From OPU3-GD-OMZ sp964515235 (GTDB lineage Bacteria; Pseudomonadota; Gammaproteobacteria; Methylococcales; Methylomonadaceae), in contig CAZEVO010000004.1 of NCBI GenBank assembly GCA_964515235.1, positions 12,828 to 76,827 of the forward strand: DNA of 64,000 bases, given 5' to 3'. Below are positions 36,181 through 45,545 of the stretch, one piece after another (the first letter of the stretch is position 1; each line of letters starts with the position of its first letter). Made by a program: the position numbers and the translations under genes. The notes under the pieces are model-generated. The model saw only the letters and a program-made list of their open reading frames with translations, did no database searches and had not been told where the DNA came from.

Positions 36181-37202
36181 CGGCTAGCCCCAAAAATCTT
36201 TGGTTGCGTATAATAATCAATCACAGGAACCGCAATATTCATTAACAAAACAGCAAATGCGATTCCATCAGGATACCCGCCCCAAACACGAATCAGGTAG
36301 GTCAAGGCGCCTACTAAAAATCCAAAAACAAAACGCCCCTTTGAAGAGGTTGCAGTCGTTACCGGGTCTGTCGCAATAAAAAATGCACCGACCATGGTTG
36401 CGCCTGACAACAAATGAAATCCCGGGATGCTATATAAATGATTATCATAAAAATAAAACCCAGTTGACACTAATGTTAATGCACACAAAAAACCCAGTGG
36501 AATTTGCCAAGCAATAATACGTTGTTGAACCAACCAAAGCCCTCCAACAAAATAACCTAATGACAACCATCCCCAGCCCTGAGCCAAAAGATTTTTAACC
36601 GTGGCTGGCATAACCGTAACAACTGTTTCTTGATTGATCGTTAATTGTGTTTTCACTATGTCTAAAGGCGTAGCCATTGTGATCCCGTCTACGGCGATAG
36701 TTTCAGGTAATCGTTCTAAAAATAATAACTGGATAATGTCTGAGAATAGCCAAATATTTAAATGGCCCGGCATAGCCCAAGCGGTCATTTCTTGTGGGAA
36801 AGAAATCAATAAAAAAGCATACCCCGCCATTGCAGGATTAAACAAATTAAACCCCAATCCACCATAGAGTTGTTTAACAATAACGATTGCAAAACTCGTT
36901 CCTAATACAATCACCCACCAAGGAGCCACTGTCGGTATTGCGATAGCTAATAACACGGCTGTCAATAATGCACTGAAATCTTTTAAATACTTCAGTACCG
37001 GCCGTCTCCTTAACTTGAGCACCATAGCCTCTGTTATTAACGCGGTTAAAGCAGCTAACAAAATATTGACAAACACTCCCTGACCAAAGAACCATGCCAA
37101 CAAAAAAATACCTGGTAACAACGCAACTAAAACCTTAAACATGATGCTACTCACACTGTTTTGGGACGGCAGATATGGCGAAGTCTCCTTCATAACATTC
37201 AC
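36177..37202 (-). CDS. rsxD: Rsx/Rnf electron transport subunit D
   Basis: Membrane flavoprotein of 341 residues with about nine hydrophobic segments. The covalent FMN site SGAT is visible in LLSGATMVGAFFIATDPVT, and GGLGFNLFNPAMAGYAFLLISFP is the family signature. It overlaps rsxC and rsxG by four bases each, so translation is coupled across the operon. Confidence 0.96.
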   Translation of the reverse strand: MNVMKETSPYLPSQNSVSSIMFKVLVALLPGIFLLAWFFGQGVFVNILLAALTALITEAMVLKLRRRPVLKYLKDFSALLTAVLLAIAIPTVAPWWVIVLGTSFAIVIVKQLYGGLGFNLFNPAMAGYAFLLISFPQEMTAWAMPGHLNIWLFSDIIQLLFLERLPETIAVDGITMATPLDIVKTQLTINQETVVTVMPATVKNLLAQGWGWLSLGYFVGGLWLVQQRIIAWQIPLGFLCALTLVSTGFYFYDNHLYSIPGFHLLSGATMVGAFFIATDPVTTATSSKGRFVFGFLVGALTYLIRVWGGYPDGIAFAVLLMNIAVPVIDYYTQPKIFGASR

Positions 37203-38707
37203 AACTGATCCTTCGTCTTAGGTTTTGTTACTGCACTCTCCTTTCTCAACTTGACTAACGCTTGCTTTTTTAATTGGATCCGTTGATCTCGGTCCATTTT
37301 TTCTTGTGCTATCCGCAATTGTTTACTTTCAAAACGTTGTTTAGCTAAATCGGCAAATTCATCTTCACGGCGTCTTGTAATAACCTTACTTTTACTGGCC
37401 CGAAAATACTGCACTAACGGAATATGACTGGGACAAACAACATCACAACAACCACATTCGATACAATCAAACAAGCCAAAGGACTGACTCTTCTCATGCG
37501 CACCTCCCTGACTATGCCAATAAAGTTGCTGCGGCAATAAATTAACCGGACAGACTGCTGCGCAATCCCCACAACGAATACAAGGCATTACTTCTGTATC
37601 GTTAGTTTTCGCAACCTCTTTTGGACTTGCAACTAAAATACAATTCGTTAACTTAGTAATTCCAATACTATCCTCTGGCAAGACCAAACCCATCATTAAA
37701 CCGCCCATAATCAAACGTTCAACAGGGCCATTGTAACCACCACACTGGTTCACCAGATCCTTAATCGGCGTTCCTATTCTTACCCATAGGTTTTGCGGTG
37801 TCTTCAGCCCTAATCCCGTTAACGTCACCACTCTCTCGATTAACGCTTGGCCTTTAAAGATCGCCATATAAACAGCCATCACAGTACCTACATTTTGACA
37901 GATTACACCCACGTCAACAGGATACCCGTTGCTAGGTGTTTTGCGGCCTGTTAATAAATAAATTAATTGTCGCTCGCCACCAGCCGGATAAATAGCAGGT
38001 ACAACATTTACCTGAATATGACTAAAGCCTTGACGCTCAATCTCCTTTTGCATTGAATCTATAGCTTCGGGCATATCTTCTTCAATCCCGATCACACATT
38101 TTTTAATTGTTAACGCCCGTAATAGTACTTGTATTCCCAACAAAATTTGCTCTGAGTATTGCTGCATTAAGCGATCATCACAAGTTATATAAGGTTCGCA
38201 CTCCGCTCCGTTGACAACCAAGGTATCCACTTCACAAAAACTTTTAGCGGCAAGTTTAACCGCAGTGGGAAACCCTGCCCCTCCTAAACCCACAATACCA
38301 GCCTCATGAATTTTGCTACAAATATCACTAGGCAATAATTTGGAAAAATGAACCAGTTGATCTATTGGAAAAGCTTCATCTAAACCATCTGTGGTAATAA
38401 TGAGACAAAGAGACTTTAGTCCTGAAGGGTGAGCAATCTGACGTAATTCATTTTCTTGAATATACCCAGAACTTGCTGCGTGTAGCAAAGTTCCTTGATT
38501 ACCCTGTAATTCAGCGATAACTTGTCCTTTTAAGACTCGCTCACCGGTTTTAACCAAAACTTTTGCCAACTCACCTGACTGAGAGACTAAAGGATAGACT
38601 AACTCCTTCGGAATAGCGGCACGGATGATCGAGCGCTGACGAGACAAATCCTTATGCCCGTTCAAATCAAGACCGCCTTCAAGAGTCCTACGCCCAAACA
38701 TCATCAT
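37199..38707 (-). CDS. rsxC: Rsx/Rnf electron transport subunit C
   Basis: Peripheral NADH- or FMN-binding subunit, 502 residues, with an N-terminal barrel-sandwich part, a Rossmann-like SLBB domain (GGAGFPTAVKLAAK, NGAECEPYITCDDRLM) and two 4Fe-4S motifs CIRCGDCAAVCP and CIECGCCDVVCP. The C-terminus has the Lys/Arg-rich segment usual for RsxC, here short (about 60 residues) compared with the long repeat tail in enterobacteria. Confidence 0.96.
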   Translation of the reverse strand: MMMFGRRTLEGGLDLNGHKDLSRQRSIIRAAIPKELVYPLVSQSGELAKVLVKTGERVLKGQVIAELQGNQGTLLHAASSGYIQENELRQIAHPSGLKSLCLIITTDGLDEAFPIDQLVHFSKLLPSDICSKIHEAGIVGLGGAGFPTAVKLAAKSFCEVDTLVVNGAECEPYITCDDRLMQQYSEQILLGIQVLLRALTIKKCVIGIEEDMPEAIDSMQKEIERQGFSHIQVNVVPAIYPAGGERQLIYLLTGRKTPSNGYPVDVGVICQNVGTVMAVYMAIFKGQALIERVVTLTGLGLKTPQNLWVRIGTPIKDLVNQCGGYNGPVERLIMGGLMMGLVLPEDSIGITKLTNCILVASPKEVAKTNDTEVMPCIRCGDCAAVCPVNLLPQQLYWHSQGGAHEKSQSFGLFDCIECGCCDVVCPSHIPLVQYFRASKSKVITRRREDEFADLAKQRFESKQLRIAQEKMDRDQRIQLKKQALVKLRKESAVTKPKTKDQL

Positions 38708-38744
38708 CCCACCTATTGCAATACAACTGCTTTGTTAATGTGTA

Positions 38745-39293
38745 TTAATACTTGTTTCTATTTGGTTCCGGCCATTGCCAATTCGATACACTCGGCTCAA
38801 CCGACTTCATAACAATACAATCAACCGGACATGGATCAACACACAAAACACACCCGGTACACTCAAAAGCAATCACCGTATGCATATATTTAGCCGCTCC
38901 TAAAATAGCATCGACAGGACAGGCTTGAATACACATCGTGCAACCTATACAGTCAGCCTCAATTATAAATGCAACTTTTTTTTCAGTTGCGACACCAAAC
39001 TTCTCATCGAGCGGCTTAACTTCAAGACCGAGTAAATCAGCCATTGCTTCTACCCCGCTCTCTCCTCCCGGCGGGCATTGATTAATATCAGCCTCTCCCT
39101 TTGCAATCGCTTCAGCATAAGGCTTACACCCTGGAAAGCCACACTGGGCACACTGTGTTTGCGGCAACAATGATTCAATTTCTGCAGCCAAAGGGTCATC
39201 AGTCTCAACGTTAAACCGAATCGCGGCATAACCTAAAATCACACCAAAAAAAGCAAAAACCAAACAAATCCAAAACAATAAATTACCCTTCAA
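38745..39293 (-). CDS. rsxB: Rsx/Rnf electron transport subunit B
   Basis: Iron-sulfur subunit of 182 residues. After an N-terminal membrane helix it has the four-Cys [4Fe-4S] domain in PQTQCAQCGFPGCKPYAEAIAKG...NQCPPGG, then two ferredoxin motifs CIGCTMCIQACPVDAI and CTGCVLCVDPCPVDCI. It overlaps rsxA by 11 bases, and a 37-base gap separates it from rsxC. Confidence 0.96.
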   Translation of the reverse strand: MKGNLLFWICLVFAFFGVILGYAAIRFNVETDDPLAAEIESLLPQTQCAQCGFPGCKPYAEAIAKGEADINQCPPGGESGVEAMADLLGLEVKPLDEKFGVATEKKVAFIIEADCIGCTMCIQACPVDAILGAAKYMHTVIAFECTGCVLCVDPCPVDCIVMKSVEPSVSNWQWPEPNRNKY

Positions 39294-39864
39294 CCCATCC
39301 CGTAAAACCCATAAAGGCCATTGACATTAAACCCGCCGTAACTAAAGCAATTGCATTACCTCGAAATGGCAATGGTATATCAGCTAACTCAATTCGCTCA
39401 CGTAATGCAGCAAATAAAACCAAAACTAAGGAAAAGCCAATCGCTGCACCAAAACCATAAAATGCCGATTGTAAAAAACTATTTTGAGCATGAACATTCA
39501 ATAATGCTACGCCTAAAACAGCACAATTCGTTGTAATTAATGGTAAAAAAATTCCCAGTGCTTGATAGAGAATCGGACTGGTCTTATGGACAACCAGTTC
39601 GGTAAACTGAACCACAAAAGCAATCACCACAATAAAGACAATGGTACGCAAATACTCAAGTTCTAACGGCACCAATAAATACTGATTTACGACATAGCTA
39701 CTCACAGAAGACAAGGTCAGAACAAAGGTGGTCGCCAAACCCATCCCTATAGCTGTTTCCAGTTTTCTTGAAACACCCATGAAAGGACACAATCCTAAAA
39801 ACTTAACTAGCACAAAATTATTCACTAAAATTGTACTAACTAAAATTATTAAATAATCTTGCAT
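39283..39864 (-). CDS. rsxA: Rsx/Rnf electron transport subunit A
   Basis: Membrane subunit of 193 residues, six hydrophobic segments, paralogous to RsxE. Family features are NNFVLVKFLGLCPFMGVSRK and ITTNCAVLGVALLN, where the cysteines of the two half-modules are expected to hold an Fe-S cluster with those in RsxE. It starts one base into the end of metG, so it is probably read through from the tRNA synthetase gene. Confidence 0.96.
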   Translation of the reverse strand: MQDYLIILVSTILVNNFVLVKFLGLCPFMGVSRKLETAIGMGLATTFVLTLSSVSSYVVNQYLLVPLELEYLRTIVFIVVIAFVVQFTELVVHKTSPILYQALGIFLPLITTNCAVLGVALLNVHAQNSFLQSAFYGFGAAIGFSLVLVLFAALRERIELADIPLPFRGNAIALVTAGLMSMAFMGFTGWVEG

Positions 39865-41882
39865 TATTGGATTCGCATACCTACTTGAGCGCCTTCATCT
39901 GGTGCTAAGACCCAAATATCTTCGCCTCCAGGACCTGCTGCAATAACCATACCTTCAGACAATCCAAATCGCATTTTCCGTGGCTGAAGATTTGCTACAA
40001 CAACCACCAAACGACCGGTTAACGATGCCGGTGTATAAGCTGATTTGATCCCAGCAAAAATGGTGCGTGTCTCATCACCAATATCAACGGTCAATTGCAA
40101 TAATTTATCAGCACCGTCAACAGCCTCAGCTTTTATAATTTTAGCAACCCGTAAATCTAATTTAGCAAAATCATCAAAAGCAATTGTCTTTGCTATCGGC
40201 TCATGTTTTTTTTCCACAGCAACACTGCTAACTGGCTCCATATTTTCTTTCGAGGCCTCCACAACAGCCTCAATTTTGTCAGGATCAACACGTGTCATCA
40301 GGGGTTTAAATACATTAATTGTATGCCCCGTTAATGGCTCAAAGGATGCTGGCCATGGTTGACTTTCCAGCTTTAAGAACAATTCAGATTCCTGAGCTAA
40401 CACTGGTACGACCGGCTTTAAATATGCCACTAATACACGAAATAAATTAATACCCATCGAACAAACTTCATGTAGCTCTTGGCTTTTATCTTCCTCTTTA
40501 GCTATTACCCATGGCTTTTTGTCATCTATATATTGATTTGCCAAATCAGCCAAAGTCATAATTTCACGCATTGCCTTACCAAATTCGCGATCTTCATATA
40601 GTTGTGCAATTATTTCATTCGCATCAATAAACCGCTGAAACAATGCAGGCTCAGCACACCGGTCCGATAATTGATTATTAAAGCGTTTTTTAATAAAACC
40701 ACTACAACGACTGGCAATATTCACAACTTTACCAACCAAGTCTGAATTAACTCGTTGGGAAAAATCATCAAAACTCAAATCAATATCGTCAATACCAGCG
40801 CTCAATTTGGCAGCAAAATAGTAACGCAAATGTTCTGGATTTAAATGCTCTAAATAAGTCCGCGCTTTAATAAAAGTTCCACGCGATTTCGACATTTTCT
40901 CGCCATTTACCGTCAAAAAACCATGTGCAAAAATAGCACTGGGAGTCCTAAATCCCGCCCCTGTTAACATGGCAGGCCAAAATAGTGCATGAAAATAAAT
41001 AATATCTTTACCAATGAAGTGGTACAGTTCTGCAGTACTGTCTTCACCCCAAAAGTCATCAAATGCCAAACCTTCTTTCTCACAGAGCTTTTTAAAACTC
41101 GCCATGTACCCAATAGGGGCATCTAACCATACATAAAAATATTTCCCTGGCGCTCCTGGGATCTCAAAGCCAAAATAAGGCGCATCACGAGAAATATCCC
41201 ATTCTTGCAATCCCTGTTCAAGCCACTCATCCAATTTATTTTTAACTGTATCCTGAACATGACCGCCATGAATCCACTCTCGTAGCATTTCAGTAAAACC
41301 CGATAATTTTAAGAAGTAATGTACCGAGTCTTTCTCAATGGGCTTTGCACCTGAAACCACTGATACTGCATTTTTCAAGTCTGTCGGGGAATAAGTCGTC
41401 CCACAGACCTCGCAATTATCACCGTACTGATCTTTGGCATCGCATTTCGGGCAATCCCCTTTAATAAAACGATCCGGCAAAAACATTTCCTTTTCCGGGT
41501 CATAAGCCTGGGTAATTTCACGTGATGAAATATAATCTTGTTCCTTTAAGCGCTGATAAATTAATGCTGATAAAGTCTTATTTTCTTCGGAGTGGGTACT
41601 ATGGTAATGGTCAAAATCAACTGAAAATTCCTTAAAATCAGCTTGGTGCTCAATACTCACTCGCGCAATCAAATCCTCAGGGCTAATGCCTTCACTATCA
41701 GCTCTTAACATTATAGGGGTTCCATGACTGTCATCCGCGCAAACAAAAAAACAGCGGTGTCCTCGCTGCTTTTGGAATCGCACCCAAATATCAGTTTGAA
41801 TATATTCAACTAAATGACCCAAGTGAATTGGACCATTCGCATAAGGTAATGCACTGGTAACTAGAATCGTTCTCTCAGACAT
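39864..41882 (-). CDS. metG: Methionyl-tRNA synthetase
   Basis: Charges tRNA-Met in the cytoplasm. The 672-residue class I enzyme has the HIGH-type motif YANGPIHLGHLVEY, a zinc knuckle CPKCDAKDQYGDNCEVC, the KMSKSRGTF loop and, after a linker with Glu/Lys-rich stretch (about 530-570), a C-terminal tRNA-binding/dimerisation domain (FDDFAKLDLRVAKIIKAEAV). It is upstream of the rsx operon and divergent from apbC. Confidence 0.97.
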   Translation of the reverse strand: MSERTILVTSALPYANGPIHLGHLVEYIQTDIWVRFQKQRGHRCFFVCADDSHGTPIMLRADSEGISPEDLIARVSIEHQADFKEFSVDFDHYHSTHSEENKTLSALIYQRLKEQDYISSREITQAYDPEKEMFLPDRFIKGDCPKCDAKDQYGDNCEVCGTTYSPTDLKNAVSVVSGAKPIEKDSVHYFLKLSGFTEMLREWIHGGHVQDTVKNKLDEWLEQGLQEWDISRDAPYFGFEIPGAPGKYFYVWLDAPIGYMASFKKLCEKEGLAFDDFWGEDSTAELYHFIGKDIIYFHALFWPAMLTGAGFRTPSAIFAHGFLTVNGEKMSKSRGTFIKARTYLEHLNPEHLRYYFAAKLSAGIDDIDLSFDDFSQRVNSDLVGKVVNIASRCSGFIKKRFNNQLSDRCAEPALFQRFIDANEIIAQLYEDREFGKAMREIMTLADLANQYIDDKKPWVIAKEEDKSQELHEVCSMGINLFRVLVAYLKPVVPVLAQESELFLKLESQPWPASFEPLTGHTINVFKPLMTRVDPDKIEAVVEASKENMEPVSSVAVEKKHEPIAKTIAFDDFAKLDLRVAKIIKAEAVDGADKLLQLTVDIGDETRTIFAGIKSAYTPASLTGRLVVVVANLQPRKMRFGLSEGMVIAAGPGGEDIWVLAPDEGAQVGMRIQ

Positions 41883-42051
41883 AATAATCAGTATTAAAAA
41901 ATATTTGATAAATAACCGATAATTATGTCATAAACAAAAGATAAAATGTTGTTCTCAACCGTCAATATACATGCAAAATAACCACTAACCTGTAAAATAC
42001 ATAGTTATTATCAACAATTTAAAAACGCCCATTCACACGGAGTTCCAAAGT

Positions 42052-43137
42052 ATGTCAAGCGACCTTAAAAACGCTATTAATACCACCTTAAAAACAATTA
42101 TTGACCCTTATCTGGAAACAGATCTAATCTCAGCTAAGGCCATAAAACATCTTGAAATAAAAGACGCAACAGCTCTCATAAAAATTACATTGGGCTACCC
42201 TGCTAAAAACCATGAAAGTGAGCTCAAAAAAACCATTACCCAGTCCCTTAAAGTACTGAGCGGACTTACTACTATTGACATTTCTATTGATTATGAAATT
42301 ACTAGCCATACCGTACAAAAAGCACTAAAACTGCAGCCCAATATCAAAAATATAATCGCTGTAGCTTCTGGAAAAGGCGGTGTTGGTAAATCAACTACAT
42401 CGGTTAATCTTGCCCTCGCTTTATCAGCAGAAGGTGCTAATGTTGGTATTCTTGATGCCGATATCTATGGCCCGAGCATCCCCACCATGCTCGGCCTCTC
42501 AGGCCGCCCAAACAGTAATGACGGCAAGACAATGGAACCCAAAATTGCTTTCGGTATTCAAACCAATTCCATTGGCTATTTAATTGATCAAGACCAACCC
42601 ATGATTTGGCGTGGCCCCATGGTGACCAATGCCTTACAACAACTCCTTAATGATACTAACTGGGACAACCTTGACTACCTGTTAATTGACTTACCTCCGG
42701 GAACCGGCGACATCCAGCTGACCCTGGCACAACAGATTCCTGTAACCGCAGCTATTATTGTCACTACACCGCAAGATATTGCGCTACTAGACGCTCAACG
42801 AGGCTTAGGTATGTTTAACAAAGTAAACATACCCGTATTAGGCATTGTTGAAAACATGAGTATTCACATCTGTAGCCAATGCGGCCATGAAGAAGCTATT
42901 TTCGGTACCGGCGGCGGTTCATCTATGGCAGAAAAAAATACAGTCCCTCTACTAGGCGCTCTACCCCTCGATAGCCATATTCGCCAGTTGGCAGATGCTG
43001 GCACGCCAACGGTTGCTAATGACCCCGAGAGTCCTACAGCAAAGTTATATCGCGAAATTGCACGTAAAATGACCGCCAAACTATCTTTACAAAACAAAGA
43101 CCATAGCGCTAAATTTGGCAATATTATGATTCAGTAA
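42052..43137 (+). CDS. apbC: Iron-sulfur cluster carrier ATPase ApbC (Mrp)
   Basis: P-loop NTPase that binds and transfers 4Fe-4S clusters. The 361-residue protein has an N-terminal MIP18/DUF59 domain (about 1-90), the deviant Walker A GKGGVGKST (107-115), DADIYGPSIPTMLG, and the bridging Cys-x-x-Cys in HICSQCGH. It is divergent from metG, with dcd further downstream, a known gammaproteobacterial order. GGAG lies nine bases upstream of the ATG. Confidence 0.95.
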   Translation: MSSDLKNAINTTLKTIIDPYLETDLISAKAIKHLEIKDATALIKITLGYPAKNHESELKKTITQSLKVLSGLTTIDISIDYEITSHTVQKALKLQPNIKNIIAVASGKGGVGKSTTSVNLALALSAEGANVGILDADIYGPSIPTMLGLSGRPNSNDGKTMEPKIAFGIQTNSIGYLIDQDQPMIWRGPMVTNALQQLLNDTNWDNLDYLLIDLPPGTGDIQLTLAQQIPVTAAIIVTTPQDIALLDAQRGLGMFNKVNIPVLGIVENMSIHICSQCGHEEAIFGTGGGSSMAEKNTVPLLGALPLDSHIRQLADAGTPTVANDPESPTAKLYREIARKMTAKLSLQNKDHSAKFGNIMIQ

Positions 43138-43184
43138 TACACGAAGAAACACTTTATTCGCTACAAAAACACCCGGTTTCACGA

Positions 43185-43409
43185 TTATCTAGCCAACAGT
43201 GAAACCGGCTCATTTAATTTCTTCAACTGGCAATTCGCAAACAAATCCAACGCTTTCGAATAGACCTTACTGTGCACATTCATAAACCCCAACACAGAAT
43301 GAAATAAATTGTCATGCGACATAGGTCTTTCGCTTACCTTGTCAAGATCGGCCCGATCCACCCTTTGCCCATATGCATCATCAGGCAACCATAAAAAAAC
43401 CAGCAGACA
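43185..43409 (-). pseudogene. C-terminal remnant of EptA-like phosphoethanolamine transferase
   Basis: The frame reads LVFLWLPDDAYGQRVD..., then MSHDNLFHSVLGFMNVHSKVYSKALDLFANC. The second stretch is the family C-terminus of lipid A phosphoethanolamine transferases (SHDNLFHTVLG...VYxxxLDLFAxC), including the His of the metal site. A stop codon at 43410-43412 cuts the frame directly upstream and no N-terminal or membrane part is present, where a full protein is over 500 residues. Thus a broken gene; the closest alternative is another sulfatase-fold transferase. Confidence 0.72.
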
Positions 43410-43485
43410 TTAACATTACAAATAAAACAAATCCCTACCTAAGCGCCGCTTCATCACTAAAAGCTACCTGACACCCTACTAAAGA

Positions 43486-43740
43486 CTATTTAAAGTCGTG
43501 CAAAAAATGTTCAAAATCACTCAGTTTTATCATTCGATGCTCGCTAATATGCTCATGTGCCCAAACTCAAACATAAAAACATTATCACGACCTAATAATT
43601 TGCTAAGAACTTTATTGCAAAAAGATCTCGGCTATACGCTGATGTACATATTCTTAATAGTTTTAGTAGTAAACAATTCACGCTACTTTCAATCTATTTC
43701 GAAACCCTTACAAGATTTCGCTGTAATTATCTACCAAAAA
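43486..43740 (-). pseudogene. Frameshifted remnant, possibly FkbM-like methyltransferase tail
   Basis: Joining minus-strand frames gives, in order, VDNYSEIL, KGFEID, ELFTTKTIKNMYISV, NKVLSKLLGRDNVFMFEFG and HEHISEHRMIKLSDFEHFLHDFK before a stop at 43486-43488. Each piece is open for only 8-25 codons and neighbouring pieces are joined by a frame change or a stop, as expected for a decaying gene. FEFG followed by a DF-FL stretch recalls FkbM-type methyltransferases, but identity is weak. It lies next to the EptA-like remnant. Confidence 0.35.
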
Positions 43741-43865
43741 TCCCTAAAGGCCATGCTAAAATAAGCATTTACTAGTGTTAAAAAAGAATCAATTGCGCGA
43801 CTCTCCAGACAACTGCTTTTTTGATTTCTACACCACCAGAAATAAAATCAATCATAACGAAAATC

Positions 43866-44432
43866 ATGAGTATTAAACCCGATACATGGATCCGCCGTAT
43901 GGCACGACAACATAACATGATAGTGCCTTTTGTCGACAATCAGGTCCGAAACAAAACAGAAGGTCGTGTTATCTCGTTTGGCACATCAAGCTATGGTTAC
44001 GACGTCCGTTGCTCTGATGAATTTAAAATTTTTACCAATATTAATTCTGCTATTGTCGACCCAAAAGACTTTGACCAAAACAGTTTTGTCGATGTTAAAT
44101 CTGATGTCTGCATCATTCCCCCCAATTCGTTTGCACTGGCTCGGACTGTCGAATTTTTTAAAATACCCCGTGATGTACTGACCATTTGTCTTGGAAAATC
44201 AACCTATGCCCGTTGCGGCATCATTGTCAATGTAACACCACTGGAGCCTGAGTGGGAGGGCCATGTCACATTGGAATTTTCAAACACCACCCCTTTGCCG
44301 GCGAAAATATATGCCAATGAAGGGGTAGCTCAAATGTTATTTTTCGGCGCTGATGAAGTGTGTGAAAACTCCTATAAAGACCGCGACGGAAAATACCAGG
44401 GTCAAGAAGGTGTAACATTACCAAAAGCATAA
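43866..44432 (+). CDS. dcd: dCTP deaminase
   Basis: Deaminates dCTP to dUTP in pyrimidine deoxynucleotide synthesis, 188 residues, trimeric dUTPase-like fold. Motifs visible: FGTSSYGYDVRCSDEF, FALARTVEFFKIPRDVLTICLGKSTYARCGIIVNVTPLEPEWEGHVTLEFSN (catalytic Glu in the last part) and EGVAQMLFF. The ATG at 43866 (MSIKPDTWIRRMA) is the usual family start; an earlier in-frame ATG at 43821 adds 15 unconserved residues. Confidence 0.96.
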   Translation: MSIKPDTWIRRMARQHNMIVPFVDNQVRNKTEGRVISFGTSSYGYDVRCSDEFKIFTNINSAIVDPKDFDQNSFVDVKSDVCIIPPNSFALARTVEFFKIPRDVLTICLGKSTYARCGIIVNVTPLEPEWEGHVTLEFSNTTPLPAKIYANEGVAQMLFFGADEVCENSYKDRDGKYQGQEGVTLPKA

Positions 44433-44464
44433 CACCTTAAAATACACGCTATTCCACAATAATC

Positions 44465-45061
44465 ATGACCTCCCCAATTAACGCTGAAAACTTCTTCAAA
44501 CAAGCATGCTTTTTTGAGGCTTCTCTCATTGGTGTTGCGCTGATCTTAGGTTGGCTAGCTGACATCAACCCATTTGCCTCACTACACTTCTCAGAAATAG
44601 CCTTTTTGCACGGCATTATCGCCACACTACCAATCTTTATTATTTTCCTGGCACTGTATCAACTCAACATACAAGCCTTAATCAAAATTAAGACACTGCT
44701 TTTAGATATGCTAGGCCCGGTACTACTTCGTTATCACTGGAGCGATTTACTCATCTTAGCCGCAATAGCCGGAATCTCAGAAGAAATACTATTTAGAGGT
44801 GTTATACAACCGTGGATGGAAAATTATTGGGGCATGCTAACAGGACTAATCGTCAGCAGTATTTTATTTGGTCTGGTCCATGCTGTCACATTACTTTACT
44901 TCTTATTAGCCGCATTAACGAGTACTTACTTAGGTCTACTCTTAGATATTGAGTCCTCACGCAATTTACTTATTCCTATTGTCACCCATGGCCTCTATGA
45001 CTTTCTTGCCTTTTTAGTGATTGCACACTCCTACCGCTGCCAACAAAAAAACAACGACTAA
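44465..45061 (+). CDS. CPBP family intramembrane metalloprotease
   Basis: Membrane protein of 198 residues with about six hydrophobic segments and the conserved Abi/CAAX-like motifs: EE-x3-R (Glu106, Glu107, Arg111 in ISEEILFRGVI), F-x3-H (Phe135, His139 in FGLVHAV) and H-x3-D (His175, Asp179 in THGLYDF). All expected catalytic residues are present. Bacterial members include bacteriocin-immunity and stress-related proteins; the substrate is unknown. The next gene starts one base after its stop. Confidence 0.88.
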   Translation: MTSPINAENFFKQACFFEASLIGVALILGWLADINPFASLHFSEIAFLHGIIATLPIFIIFLALYQLNIQALIKIKTLLLDMLGPVLLRYHWSDLLILAAIAGISEEILFRGVIQPWMENYWGMLTGLIVSSILFGLVHAVTLLYFLLAALTSTYLGLLLDIESSRNLLIPIVTHGLYDFLAFLVIAHSYRCQQKNND

Positions 45062-45062
45062 T

Positions 45063-45545
45063 ATGCATGACTCTTCCGAATTACCACTACAAAAAGACCT
45101 TTTTATCGCTTGGCTAATATGGTGGGGACTCGTATTAGCCCTCATTACCATTACCTTAATCGGTCATTTTAATGGTGATCAATACCGCCTCAACCCACCG
45201 AATAATTCCTTGGTTTTCTTACGAACCGTTTTCTATGGCCTTGCCATTATCACATTCCCTATTACTAATATCATTCGCCATATCATGGTCCGTTTAAACC
45301 AGACAATGATTAACGACAAAACAGCAAAAACACGCTACCAGTTAACCACTCTCATTTCTATGCTAGCTGCTGACTCAATTGGCTTTTATGGTATTGCCCT
45401 ATACCTTTGGGGCGACCCGATTAATACCCTCTATATCTTCTCACTATTATCGGGTTTAGCCTTTTTCCTTTATCGCCCGAAGTTTAATGAATATCTCACT
45501 ATTCATGAAGCACTAAACACCTCTTCACAGAAAACCATTGACTAG
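45063..45545 (+). CDS. Four-helix membrane protein (unknown)
   Basis: Hydrophobic protein of 160 residues with four predicted membrane segments (about 15-34, 53-75, 95-115 and 120-140). It contains no recognised motif. Start is the ATG at 45063, one base after the CPBP protease stop, so the two are almost certainly coupled; a substrate, inhibitor or scaffold of the protease is a possible role. Its stop interlocks with that of the convergent OsmC gene. Confidence 0.7.
   Translation: MHDSSELPLQKDLFIAWLIWWGLVLALITITLIGHFNGDQYRLNPPNNSLVFLRTVFYGLAIITFPITNIIRHIMVRLNQTMINDKTAKTRYQLTTLISMLAADSIGFYGIALYLWGDPINTLYIFSLLSGLAFFLYRPKFNEYLTIHEALNTSSQKTID

Larger units (their letters stand above)
43138..43865. 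other. Decayed interval between apbC and dcd
   Basis: This 728-base stretch has no intact gene. The minus strand has two pieces of old coding sequence: an EptA-like C-terminus (43185-43409) and a frameshifted tail possibly from an FkbM-like methyltransferase (about 43486-43740). In the plus strand an 88-codon open frame overlaps the second piece and is treated as chance. The last 100 bases are the leader of dcd. Confidence 0.6.

Noticed and set aside
43498..43764. Plus-strand 88-codon frame starting at GTG
   Set aside because: It overlaps minus-strand remnants with protein-like pieces, has no ribosome site, and its composition looks like antisense translation.
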